DNA from: Megalonaias nervosa
Lineage: Eukaryota > Mollusca > Bivalvia > Unionida > Unionidae
Length of the DNA: 64,000 bases
Direction of reading: 5' to 3'
Assembly: GCA_016617855.1 (NCBI GenBank)
Contig: JAECUM010096233.1
Coordinates: 1-64,000 of the forward strand
The position numbers were made by a program, and so were the translations under genes. The notes beneath the pieces were generated by a model. It saw only the letters and a program-made list of their open reading frames with translations. It made no database searches and had not been told where the DNA came from. Shown one piece after another: positions 1-9,742 of this stretch (positions are counted from its first letter, which is position 1; the number at the start of each line of letters is the position of its first letter).

Positions 1-1419
1 CCAGATTAGCGATCCCGGTGTCTCACGTGCGGGGGATTATTGATACAAGTTCCTCCCTCATAAAAACGTTTCGGACATGCTTGACTAATTTTGATCAACT
101 CCAAGGCCACAACTGAAGAAACTGGGCTTATCGCAATTCGATACACCAACATTATTGATATAATAAATAGCTTCATACTAACACTTTTAAAGCCATGTTA
201 TTTTTAATTTATGCGGTAAAATGTTAAGTTGTTGATATCACTGGCTTAGTCACGTAAATTATTTACGTCAGATGTCTAGATGCTGGGGCATAATTGTCAA
301 TGGGATCCGTTTCCAACAGAGAAAGTTTTCTGCAAAATTATGAAAATCTTGTACACAGATAAATCTGACCTGATGATGTTTATGGGCCTAAAACTGGAAT
401 CGGGAAATGGATGAACGGTTTAGTGATATTAGGGAGACTTAACAACGATATGAGTAAGTAGGTTAAGACCATCTATTTCAAACAAAATACTTGATTCTGT
501 AGAAGCATTTATGAACGAAGCTATTCTTATTTCATACAGAAGTGCACAGGAAATTCTGATCATTGACTTAAGAAGGGGGCTGGTTTGGCCATTGAGAGCC
601 TTGACAGTTTGATAAATCAAGTAAAGATCTGCAGGGAATTATTATAGTGTTTCACAGCGGAAGCTAAATTTTCCTGAGTAAAATAACTGCATGTGATGAA
701 ACTTGCATACATTGATTAAACTCGAGAGTAAGGGACAAAGTGATGTACGGAAGCACATAAATTCGCCATCGCGTCTACAAGTATGTCTTTCTGAATCTGC
801 TGTAAAGTGTATGTACAATATGTTATTCAACATAAATGAACTACACGGTGACAGAGAATGGACAATGGTATGCCACAGTAGTTAGATATAATGTACTTTT
901 TCTTTATTGAACTTGTTCTGTAATTGTTTGATCAAACATCGCATGTTGTAGCAAATATAGTGTATGCACCATTTGTATTTACATCGCCATTTAAAGATGA
1001 TATAGATTTTAACGATCATTTGTTTGATTATCAAGAATCGGTGTTGGGAAGATATTTCTCAATCCGAATAACTGGCAAATTTGCTGGTGCAGGTGTCAAA
1101 ACTGAACCGCATTCACTGGAATTTACAGTAGCGCGGATTGTAAAATGCCTCGTGTACGAACTTCTTAATTAAATATTTATTTGGATATTCTAACGTATGT
1201 ATTTTATACTGAGAGATATGAATATTTCTGCGCATTACGTGTCTGTAAAATGTTTTGGGGCACATGACATGCACTACAACTATACGGCTTACACTAGCGT
1301 ACTGATAAGTCATACCCTTTTGAAGTAAGATAAGCCATAAAAGTGTCAATCAAAGCGTGAGTTTTGTTTGATCCGAGGAACATTATTGCAGCGTTAGAGT
1401 ATTTTATGTACCTTCAGTG

Positions 1420-1423
<4 letters not shown>
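1..1423. other. Host sequence, no gene recognised
   Basis: AT-rich sequence with only short open frames. A plus-strand frame at about 924-1172 is preceded by an acceptor-like run ending in TAG, but its product resembles nothing I know and no donor is convincing. I see no RNA gene and no transposon ends. Confidence 0.4.
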
Positions 1424-1468
<45 letters not shown>

Positions 1469-1478
1469 TAATAATAAT
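1424..1478. repeat. (AAT)n microsatellite
   Basis: Trinucleotide AAT repeat over about 55 bp, with one interruption (AATGATAAT) near the end. Confidence 0.95.
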
Positions 1479-1647
1479 AAAGGGCATAATTCACAACAAA
1501 CAACTTGATACCTAATATGGGTGTTTGTTACTATTTATATTCACCAGGTCGATGATCTAACGTGACGAATATTATATGCAATCTGGAATTGAATCGGAAA
1601 TAATAACGGAATATAAAGAAAATTGAATAACTTAAGATTCCATTTAC

Positions 1648-2098
1648 CCTTGAAGGGGATCAAGCGTTATACCATGAGGTCTCTGGATATTCTCGTTTTG
1701 AATGATTTTGTACATGTAGGCATTGTCGCTCTTTGTATTCATAACTCCTATCCACCCATATGTTGGGTCAGTCCAGTACAAGCTGTGGCTTAGCCAATCA
1801 AACGCTATCCTAGTGTAGATACTGGAAGGATGAGTCTGCAGAGATGTCCATGTCCGTATGTCTTCGCGAGAATGATTTCTCTCAAGAAAAATGCTGTTTC
1901 TGGTGTATTCATAGAGGAACAGGAAGTCCGATTTGTAGTCTGCACATAAGCTCATGAAATAGACGTTTTCATTAAAAGTTGTACATCTGGCATTGTACAT
2001 GGGGATTCCATTTTCAGCAATCGGAAATCGGCAGTAGGATTTTTTCATGTACGGCAAAGAGTTCACATTTGAAATGTAGGTGACCAATAACGCTGGAC
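1648..2098 (-). CDS. Exon of an LDL-receptor-like gene (YWTD repeats)
   Basis: A 451-nt minus-strand open frame bounded by good splice signals. Upstream is a pyrimidine-rich tract ending TTTTCATTAG (acceptor at 2099-2100); downstream is CAAGG|GTAAATG (donor at 1647-1646). The translation contains AFDWLSHSLYWTD and ends RPHGITLDPLQG, the hallmark of LDL-receptor class B repeats, which form six-bladed beta-propellers in LDLR, LRP and related receptors. Only part of a propeller is encoded here, and no neighbouring exon is identifiable in the window. The frame also runs into the upstream AT/AC microsatellites, but that part is intronic. The length is not divisible by three (remainder 1), so the flanking introns have different phases. 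The family is fairly sure; which receptor it belongs to is unknown. Confidence 0.8.
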
Positions 2099-2114
2099 CT
2101 AATGAAAAAGTAGA

Positions 2115-2225
<111 letters not shown>

Positions 2226-2638
2226 ATGGTACTTCACGATTTCAAAAAGAAAAATATTCAGATTTAAATTATTTTAAAATACATAACACTAGTAGCGTCC
2301 AAATACATATGCAGGGAGTAGTTTTTCCCCAGTAAATAAATTAAACGAATCAAGGCTCAGGCGACGTTTATTTTAATGCCACTCAAGTTCAACAATATTT
2401 TAACATTTTCAGTTATAATACTTTTGTGATATTATAATATTGTATAATATTTTATATTACTATTTCATTGCATAATGCGTGACCAGACTGTAATATTTCC
2501 GAATATTCCAAAGTCGATTCTGGGTACCCTGGGAATTTCTACGTCAAATCAATGACAAGGCTAATATAAAATTCAGTAACTGTGTATGGAAAAACCCGGC
2601 TGTTTGAATTTTGGCTAATGGTTACTTATTCGGAGACT

Positions 2639-2940
2639 GCTCGGGTGGCCTAGTGGTTAGAGCGTCCGCCTCGGATGCAGGAGGTCGCGGGTTCGATATC
2701 CGGCCGAGTTACTTCAAAGACTTATAAAAATGGTACTAACAGCTGCCTCGCTTGGCGCTCAGCATTAAGAGGTTAGTGTTAGGACTGGTCGGCCTGGTGT
2801 CAGGATAATGTGACTGGATGGGACATCATGCTGCATGTCTGCGGCATGATGACCAGTGCTAGACATCACTATAAACTGCCACACTGCAGACATCGATGCG
2901 ATATGACTGAAAATTGTTAACGCTACGTTAAAAATCCAAA

Positions 2941-2992
<52 letters not shown>
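2639..2992 (+). mobile_element. tRNA-derived SINE, copy 1
   Basis: A tRNA-like head (A box GGCCTAGTGGTTAGAGCG, B box GGTTCGATATC) is followed by a body of about 250 bp and a (CA)n tail of about 50 bp. Two further copies at 60.45 kb and 62.23 kb share head, body (for example ACATCATGCTGCATGTCTGC-like) and tail. It is non-autonomous: no coding sequence is present. Similar tRNA SINEs with CA-type tails are common in molluscs; assignment to a named family is not possible from sequence reading alone. Confidence 0.85.
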
Positions 2993-5900
2993 ATTCGGGA
3001 GTAAAATTGCGCATTTACAATTGTATTGTTTTCAACACCTAATGAAATTTGTATGTGTAACTCTTGATTTTTCATCTTCTAGAAAGGTATAGTTAAGTTG
3101 AATCATGTTGTGGTCAATTTCCAAACATAAAGCTCTCTCCACTAAATGTGTTTGTTGGTATACTTTTGAATGGTTACACTTTCGATGTTTAAAATTTCTA
3201 TATTAAAATGTTTTGCATGTGCTAAAATAATATAATTGTTTCAGCTTTTTTAATATAATAATTTGTCAATGTTCGTCCTGATTCTATCTTTCACTTGTTA
3301 CTCTGCATTCGCCTTCGTACAAAAGTTTGAATGTTGGTGCTTCCTTCTCTCGATCCATCCATTTTTTAACATGTCAATCCATTCGTTAACACATCCATCC
3401 ATTTATGTAAACCGAATTTTTATTCTACTCTCATCACTGTGATGCACAAACGCCAATCAGAAACTGAAACTATCGACCAGGAAGAGTATGTTTGCCATTT
3501 GAGTATCTCTTATGAGGCAGAAACACAGTTAGATTTACATCTATAACTGACGAATGTGCATGATGATATTGTAGCAAAGGGCATTAGCATTTCACAATAA
3601 ACAGGAAATCACACTGTTGACACTTTTCATTTATTTCACGACCGTTGGTTTTAGGCAGACTACGTATACTATTTGAAGAAGAAAATTAGATTGCTAAAGC
3701 GATCTAAATAGTTTGAGAGGTTCGTGTAAATGTGTTGAACACATGTTCTCTACGTGTTCCTTGACAGGCAGTCATCTGTTATCTAAGGAATCATAAAAAA
3801 TGCTTTGAAAAGAAACACCGATCATAATGATTTTGTTTCTTTGAACCGATTATAATCTGTCCATTGAACCTTCTACTTTGCTTTTTCCACTTATCAGTGC
3901 ACAAAAGAAACAAAGGTGCCATCAACATGCCTTCAAATAAATTTTATTCTAATAGGAACGTTCAAGTCATTCTTTTAAACCACATCAATTTGGTTCTGTA
4001 TCAATATTAGGAGTGTTTTTCATCTTTCGTCTTAGGATGAATAAACAGCGTCTTTCAAGAAACGTACAGGATATATTTTTCTCTTCTGATATAATAATAC
4101 GTATGGAAATTTATAATGGTGACGCATCAAAGTAGTTACAGGTCTTTTAATCTCTTATTATATTCTAGCAGCAATAGTGTCCCTTTAATTTATTTGTTTT
4201 GCATATTCAAATGCGTGCAAAATACTAAAATTTGCCAAGGTTGATTATATCCATCTCGACCTCGTGACTGAAGAGTTTGCATTTCAGCACATTTGATCTA
4301 AACTCTGTAACTGGGTGGTTGGAAACCTTGTCTCCACATTGCTGGTCTTAAAAGTTCTCTGTGACAGATAGACGTTCACATAAACATTTACAAACATCAA
4401 AGTTTTAATATTCAGATTTTATATTAAAACTATTGCTACGTGATAGACTTAGAAACACTGGCTAACATTACATTAAATTCATATGGGTTAACGTCAAACA
4501 GAATATAATATAATAAAGAACTTATGAATATTGCCTTGAAAAACATTCAGTGGTTTCAAACGCAAACTTCCATTTAATAATATTGTTACAAGCCAGGGGT
4601 CTTTGCTTGACCGAGCGGTATCAAACCCTGGCGCGATTCCCGCTAGAAGTCATATGTTTACCCCAAATTTCCAAAGACTTCTATACAACTTCAGTTGTGA
4701 ATTAGAAAGCCAGACGTATCCGTTCTATATATAAATTTTACTCTAATCAATGTAAAACTACAGATTTCCCAACTTGCCAAATATCTATCAACCGCACGTT
4801 TGCATAGTTTCCCTTCATCAACTTTCCGTACCGTCAGCAGTTCAAGCCGTAGAAACTCTACAACTATCCCCTAACTCAGGGAACTATTTTAACTACGCCA
4901 CCTTAGGCCAGTCAATCCATGGTTCCAAGACACATTACGCCAATACAACTACATCACATTTGCCACCATGGCGACATAAACGGTATCTGCAGAGTCCCTT
5001 CTTGTTTATTCCATTGTGTAATTTACCGGTTTCCTACCGTAAATACTGCCACTGCAGTCACAACACCAAGGTACACTACTAGATTTTATTAGGGACTACA
5101 TTATTCAGGGACAGTCAACCGGTTTGGGTCTGAATTGATTAGTAATTGACCATGGCATCATGGAAACTCACTAACACTTTCTCTCCGTGACGTTTGCTCC
5201 TAATAACTGGCTAATTATTTCGGGCTAAGGAATATTTCCATCGCACCGAATTCCAGTAGTCAAACAAGTAAAATCACGCAAGTCTAAGAATTCCTTAAAC
5301 GGGGCGCTATAACCAAACGCGCATCTCTAAAATTCATTACAATATTATTATTATCATTGTTATGTGATTACCTATTTCAATTGAACTGTAATAAGCATTA
5401 GTACTTTACTAAGGTCTGCAAGAAACACTTGATTTAACCTCACAAGATCATAAAAATACTGTCTGATTACAACTGAAGTGATTAAGCAGATATGTAAACT
5501 AAAGTCGCTGATTTAAAACATAAGAATGAATGAATACATATTGTGAAAGATTTTAATTATACAGATGTAGATTTCAAAACTTACTTATATACCTGTCCAA
5601 GCTTTATGATAACACGTTATTTTCCTGGCAATTATTAATGGACTTTGTAGTAATAGATCGTAAAAGATTTTCCACGCACTGTCTTAACAAACTCTTAATA
5701 CGACCCATGGAAACCCGATCCGGTTCTAGCACAGACGCTGATAAGCCCTTTTATACTTCCTGCGGAATTCTGCAGGGAAAATTCTGCCGTTCGCTTGATG
5801 GCAATCACAGGGAAAATTATGCAAGCGCTTGCTTGCAGGGGCACCCGTACTTTGCTACCTATAGCAGCTATCCACACTTTAATTACTAATTATGATTAAA

Positions 5901-6360
5901 AACCTATACTGCTTAGAATATTGAGTAAGTGTGCATAGAATGAATATTTGTTTAAATAGTCAAAATTTGTCATACAAAAAATATATAGGTTTAAAGTGGA
6001 TGATACCGTAAGATACCATTAATCGTTTGCGAGATAACGATGGGAATGTTCCAAATGTGCCAAACTTAACGATAGTTATACATACATTCCCGGCATAATA
6101 ACATCATGAAATTTCAGAGTTCAAAATCTGGTTTATGATAAATTTAAATACGATTATGAACTATATCTGCGAATGAATCCTATGACTAACCATCGTTTGG
6201 TGTTGTATAACTGTAGGTATTAATGAATAAATTAATATTGACCGTATATGTTGACAACATCGACCCACCTAGTTACGATGTCGTAGCCTCGTCTACGAAG
6301 TAGCGGCACTTGTATTAGTACTACCACTCACCTGCTTTAGCACCGAAAGCTTTACTTCAA
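2993..6360. other. Non-coding host sequence
   Basis: AT-rich DNA with no recognisable gene. A weak tRNA-like segment sits near 4600-4660 (GACCGAGCGGT followed by CGCGATTCC), too degraded to call. Short open frames at 4774-5082 and 5638-5889 have no coding character that I recognise. Confidence 0.4.
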
Positions 6361-6826
6361 ATAAGTAGTGAATGGGGGCAAAATAGCGTCAAAGGGACTT
6401 TGATGCTAAAATAGAGTGTTTGCACTATGGCGACATGGGGAATTTAACATGGGTGGGTCTGTACAGCGACAAGGGAAATTTAACGTAGTGAAATGTATTG
6501 GGCCTGTATAGCGACAAGGGAAATTGGAGAGGGGTGACGTCACGGTACCGGAAACTGGGGAAACAATGGCAATAATGTTGCAAGTGGCTGACCTCAATTG
6601 GGCGGAACAGTGTTGCAAGGGGCTGACCTGAATACACGCTACTCTAGGGACAAACTCAATAGAGACATGGACATATAGACATGTTTAGAGACATATACAT
6701 AGACATACACAGATTTATCTACATAAATATATCAAACAAATAACTAGGCAACCGACTAAAAAAATTTAGGCAAAAGGGAATAGGCATCTTTTCGAGACAG
6801 GTGAGTAGTCCTGAATAGGGCCTTTG
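6361..6826 (+). repeat. Left terminal inverted repeat of element 1
   Basis: Pairs with 14060-14524. It contains three spaced copies of a GCGACAAGGGAAATT-like motif (6431-6525), a palindromic CRE-like site TGACGTCA (6535-6542), two copies of a GTTGCAAG.GGCTGACCT-like motif (about 6577-6632), then a pyrimidine/purine stretch rich in AGACATA units (6660-6720). Confidence 0.9.
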
Positions 6827-7026
6827 GGTTTCTTTTTCTCCTACTGTCTCTCTTCTCTTCTTCTTTTCCACCAGTTCCTTATCTTCTTCACTACATTTGT
6901 CTTCTTCTTCTCATCCTTTTCCTCTTCCTCTTCCTCCTTCCCCTAGAACTCATATTTTTTCTCTTTTCATTTCCTTCCTCTTTCATTAATTTCTCATTGT
7001 AAGCTTTGATTTGTACTTTTTCCTCC

Positions 7027-7227
7027 TTATCTTCCTTTTCTTCTTTTTTCCTGTTTGATGAGCTCCTTTAGTTTTTCTTTTGCCTTCCTTAAATTGTTGA
7101 TTTCCATGTTGACTCTGTGGGGGCTATAAGAACCATATTCCATCCTGACTAGCATTTCCTCCACCATCCCCAAATCATTCACTACTTCTTGCAACTCCTG
7201 CATCTTCTCTACTATATTGCTCGCCAT
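7027..7227 (-). CDS. Small coiled-coil protein, unknown
   Basis: A 66-codon intact frame starting MASNIVEKMQELQEVVNDLG and ending in a lysine/arginine-rich tail (KQEKRRKGR). Heptad-like spacing of Leu, Val and Met suggests a short coiled coil. The downstream (lower coordinate) DNA is strongly pyrimidine-rich on the plus strand, so the basic end may owe something to composition. It is the gene nearest the left TIR of element 1 and lies on the same strand as the polymerase. I do not recognise a family; it could be a DNA-binding or terminal-protein-like factor, but nothing shows that. Confidence 0.4.
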   Translation of the reverse strand: MASNIVEKMQELQEVVNDLGMVEEMLVRMEYGSYSPHRVNMEINNLRKAKEKLKELIKQEKRRKGR

Positions 7228-7438
7228 CGCTAACTATTCAATGTTGAATGGCGCGATTGACGAACGCTACAATTTATGTACCTCAAGCACGGACTTGAAG
7301 GAAAACATCCCCTCTCACCAACTACCCATATCACACACCAAACAATCCACAAAGATAATAGTGGGGACCTAAACTAATTTTTTTACAAACCAAAACACTA
7401 ATACCAACAAAATCCAAAATACGCCATACCAACATATA

Positions 7439-7745
7439 GTGAAGAAGGAAAGATGTTTATTTAGAAAACACACCTTCACCTACAATCACACCAGCAAAGG
7501 AGTTAGCGTTTATGCTTACACTACTTCACTTTCACATGAAACAAACACTCATGAGAATAGGGACAAGGGTTTTTTTTATGGGCAAAAAGACACACACACG
7601 CACACACACACACAATTACATCAGTAAAGGAGTCAGTGTTTATGGTTACACTACTCTACATTCACACAAAACAAACACTCATGAGAGTAGGCACATGGTT
7701 TTGTTTTTGTTATGGGAAAAAAGACACATACACACACACTACTAA
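7439..7745. repeat. Tandem duplication of about 170 bp with CA-rich core
   Basis: Segments at about 7470-7610 and 7620-7745 are near-duplicates, sharing for example ACAAACACTCATGAGA and AAAAAGACACA. The open frames in this stretch are products of the repeat and should not be read as genes. Confidence 0.75.
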
Positions 7746-7798
7746 CAAACTCTAATGTTATTGGCAACTTGATCAGTCTCTCTTTTCTAGAGATCTGG

Positions 7799-8182
7799 TT
7801 AGCCCTGAGAAGGGCTATTTTTTTTAAAACAAAAATGCACGTGGTTAATGCCTGCACCTTCCAGGCCGGTACCACACACGTAGCGTCGACTCCAATCCTG
7901 CTCCCAGTTGACTGCTGTTGTTGGGAGCGCGCATGGGTGATGAATAGCCTCATCATCCCAATTCTCACTTTGAGGGATAGTGAAATCAAGACTTTTGCAG
8001 TCACGTACATCTTGCCAGGGAGTGTGTAAGTTACAAGGTATACACACATCTTCGTAAACATTATCAGTGGATAAAAGTTGACGAAACTTCTCTTTCTTGA
8101 GAGGTAGAGAAGTGTCGAAATGAAAGCGCAAGGCTTTTAAAAGAATGGGTCTCTCATGTACATTTAAAGATACCACCCTCAT
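7799..8182 (-). CDS. Hypothetical protein of element 1
   Basis: A 127-codon frame on the same strand as the polymerase. The product is rich in Asp, Trp and Cys (for example NWDDEAIHHPC, WEQDWSRRYVCGTG). No membrane segment, signal peptide or family motif is evident. A competing minus-strand frame overlaps it (7651-8061), so the call rests on composition and on its place in line with other element genes. The reading frame downstream of ORF 8349-8744 also approaches this start, so the two could once have been closer or fused. Confidence 0.35.
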   Translation of the reverse strand: MRVVSLNVHERPILLKALRFHFDTSLPLKKEKFRQLLSTDNVYEDVCIPCNLHTPWQDVRDCKSLDFTIPQSENWDDEAIHHPCALPTTAVNWEQDWSRRYVCGTGLEGAGINHVHFCFKKNSPSQG

Positions 8183-8348
8183 GTTTTGGTGGAAGGTACT
8201 GTTCGTAAAGAGTCCACAAGGAATCGGCTTGTAAAGGAAATCCCAGAAAGGAAGTCACGAAGACACACACCACACGACGACCCCAATTCCAAGGACACAG
8301 TTCTCTTTTTTGTTGAAGGTAATACATGTACTTTTTGAACAGAAGCGG

Positions 8349-8744
8349 TTATATTTTAGTACCGTACCGAAATTGTTTAGTCACTAACCCACACACCACA
8401 CGCCGCACAGAAGTTTCCTCTTGAACCAAGATTTGTTCGTGTAAAAGATTTTGGTAATCCTCTATCTCTTCCTTTGGAATTCGGTGTACTATGGTCACCT
8501 TGTAAGTAGAATGAGTAGCATCCAAAGCTTTCTGAATCTCGTTTGATTCATCAATGTCTGACCATTGGAACACTTTGAAATGAATCAGTCCTCTTATACC
8601 ATTCAGGTACCAGTGGTTCCAACATCGGTGACGTAAAGGATGCAACTGTTCTTTGCGTTTCACTTGTATTTTGACAAACTCTTGGTAAATGCGTTCTCTC
8701 AGTTCCAGAGGTATATTCTTAATGTACTCTTCTAAGCTAGGCAT
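8349..8744 (-). CDS. Paralogous ORF pair, downstream member
   Basis: A 131-codon frame that shares with its upstream neighbour the segments ELRERIY.EFVKIQVKRKEQ and HPLRH.C.NHWYLN, followed by a variable middle and a common LVTKQFR tail. The two are clearly tandem paralogues from a local duplication. The start ATG lies inside the end of the upstream gene: the 8 bases ATGCCTAG hold both the start of this frame and the stop of the other. The N-terminal LxxELRERIY pattern is faintly like an F-box or BTB-associated helix, but I do not assign a family. The frame stops early relative to the similarity that continues at about 8340-8280. Confidence 0.55.
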   Translation of the reverse strand: MPSLEEYIKNIPLELRERIYQEFVKIQVKRKEQLHPLRHRCWNHWYLNGIRGLIHFKVFQWSDIDESNEIQKALDATHSTYKVTIVHRIPKEEIEDYQNLLHEQILVQEETSVRRVVCGLVTKQFRYGTKI

Positions 8745-9171
8745 TCACAGCAATGTCTTTCTTTTGTCGGAGGCAATAAGCGTACTTTCTGCACAGAGCT
8801 GATCGTATTTCAGTGGCGAATCTAAATTGTTTAGTCACTAACTTGCTCACCAAGATTAGATTGTGTAAAAGATTTTGGTAACCCTCTAACTCTTCCTCAG
8901 GAATTCGTTGCAGTAAGTCTGCCTTGTAGTAAATGGAATCAGTAGCAAACCAATCCTTCTGGTCATTGAGTAGTTGGTCAATGTCTGACCACTGGAACGC
9001 TTTCATCAGACTCAGCTCTCTTATAGCATTCAGGTACCAGTGATTCAAACATTGGTGACGTAACGGATGCAATTGTTCTTTGCGTTTCACTTGTATTTTG
9101 ACGAATTCTCGGTAAATGCGTTCTCTCAACTCCACAGGCAAACCACGAATGTTCTTTTGTGAAATATCCAT
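8737..9171 (-). CDS. Paralogous ORF pair, upstream member
   Basis: A 144-codon intact frame beginning MDISQKNIRGLPVELRERIY. Lys/Arg, Leu and aromatic residues dominate, and it is predicted mostly helical by eye. It is paralogous to the next frame over most of its length. It starts only 24 bases after the end of the BIR gene, so BIR, this ORF and its paralogue form a tight same-strand series. Function unknown. The neighbourhood (an anti-apoptotic-type gene next to a virus-like polymerase) suggests an accessory host-interaction gene, which is inference only. Confidence 0.6.
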   Translation of the reverse strand: MDISQKNIRGLPVELRERIYREFVKIQVKRKEQLHPLRHQCLNHWYLNAIRELSLMKAFQWSDIDQLLNDQKDWFATDSIYYKADLLQRIPEEELEGYQNLLHNLILVSKLVTKQFRFATEIRSALCRKYAYCLRQKKDIAVNA

Positions 9172-9194
9172 GAAGAGATTACTGGGGTCCCACT

Positions 9195-9635
9195 AAAGGT
9201 AGTGACAGTGCGGAGACTATCGAGCATGTTCCAGGTAAGGCGAATCTTTCTGCTCCCGCTCGTGAAGTGACACAACGCAACTGAAACACTTGACTTTATC
9301 ACCTTAGCCCAAGTAGATAAATCCGGCTCTGGCTAGGCCTTCGTGGTAGGTCCTTCCAGATATTTAGGCTACTTTCCTTGAAAGGTTTGGAAATGACTTT
9401 CAATATCGCAGTATTCAGACAAACTTACAAGGAACGAATATTCTTCTTTCACAGGCTCATTTCAATGAAGCGGTGGTAATACCCGAAATAGCTTGCTCAG
9501 GCATGGATGACATCCGTAGGGTGGTAGCTGCACGGTATTATGACGTTGAGGATAACAAACAGTAAAGTGATAAGATGTATGAGTGGCATCGCTTTCGCAT
9601 CCGTCAGGTTTGACACACACAGCATTACTGTCCAT
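9195..9635 (-). pseudogene. BIR-domain (inhibitor-of-apoptosis-like) protein, degraded
   Basis: Read on the minus strand, 9195-9360 gives LARAGFIYLG, then DKVKCFSC and PYLEHAR, and then a final Cys. The zinc ligands fit CX2CX16HX6C exactly, the signature of BIR domains in IAP/survivin proteins that bind and restrain caspases or act in cell division. The N-terminal half of the domain (ESHFQTFQG) is in another frame, so at least one frameshift is present. In-frame stops fall after the N-terminal region, within the domain and just before the last Cys. The usual Trp after the CX2C region is not seen (LHEREQ instead). A plausible start is ATG at 9633-9635. No RING finger follows. BIR genes are often captured by animal DNA viruses; here it sits between the polymerase and the paralogous ORFs. 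Confidence 0.8.
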
Positions 9636-9742
9636 GGTAGGTGTAGTAGTAGTAGTAGTCAGAGCAAAATGACGTCCTGCTCAATCGCCGAGGTCAGAGC
9701 GTACTGCATCCCGGCAATCGCAACGCACAGCATCGCATTACA

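Noticed and set aside
7439..8061. Several open frames in the CA-rich tandem duplication, and the overlapping minus frame 7651-8061
   Set aside because: They come from repeated low-complexity sequence or overlap a better candidate.
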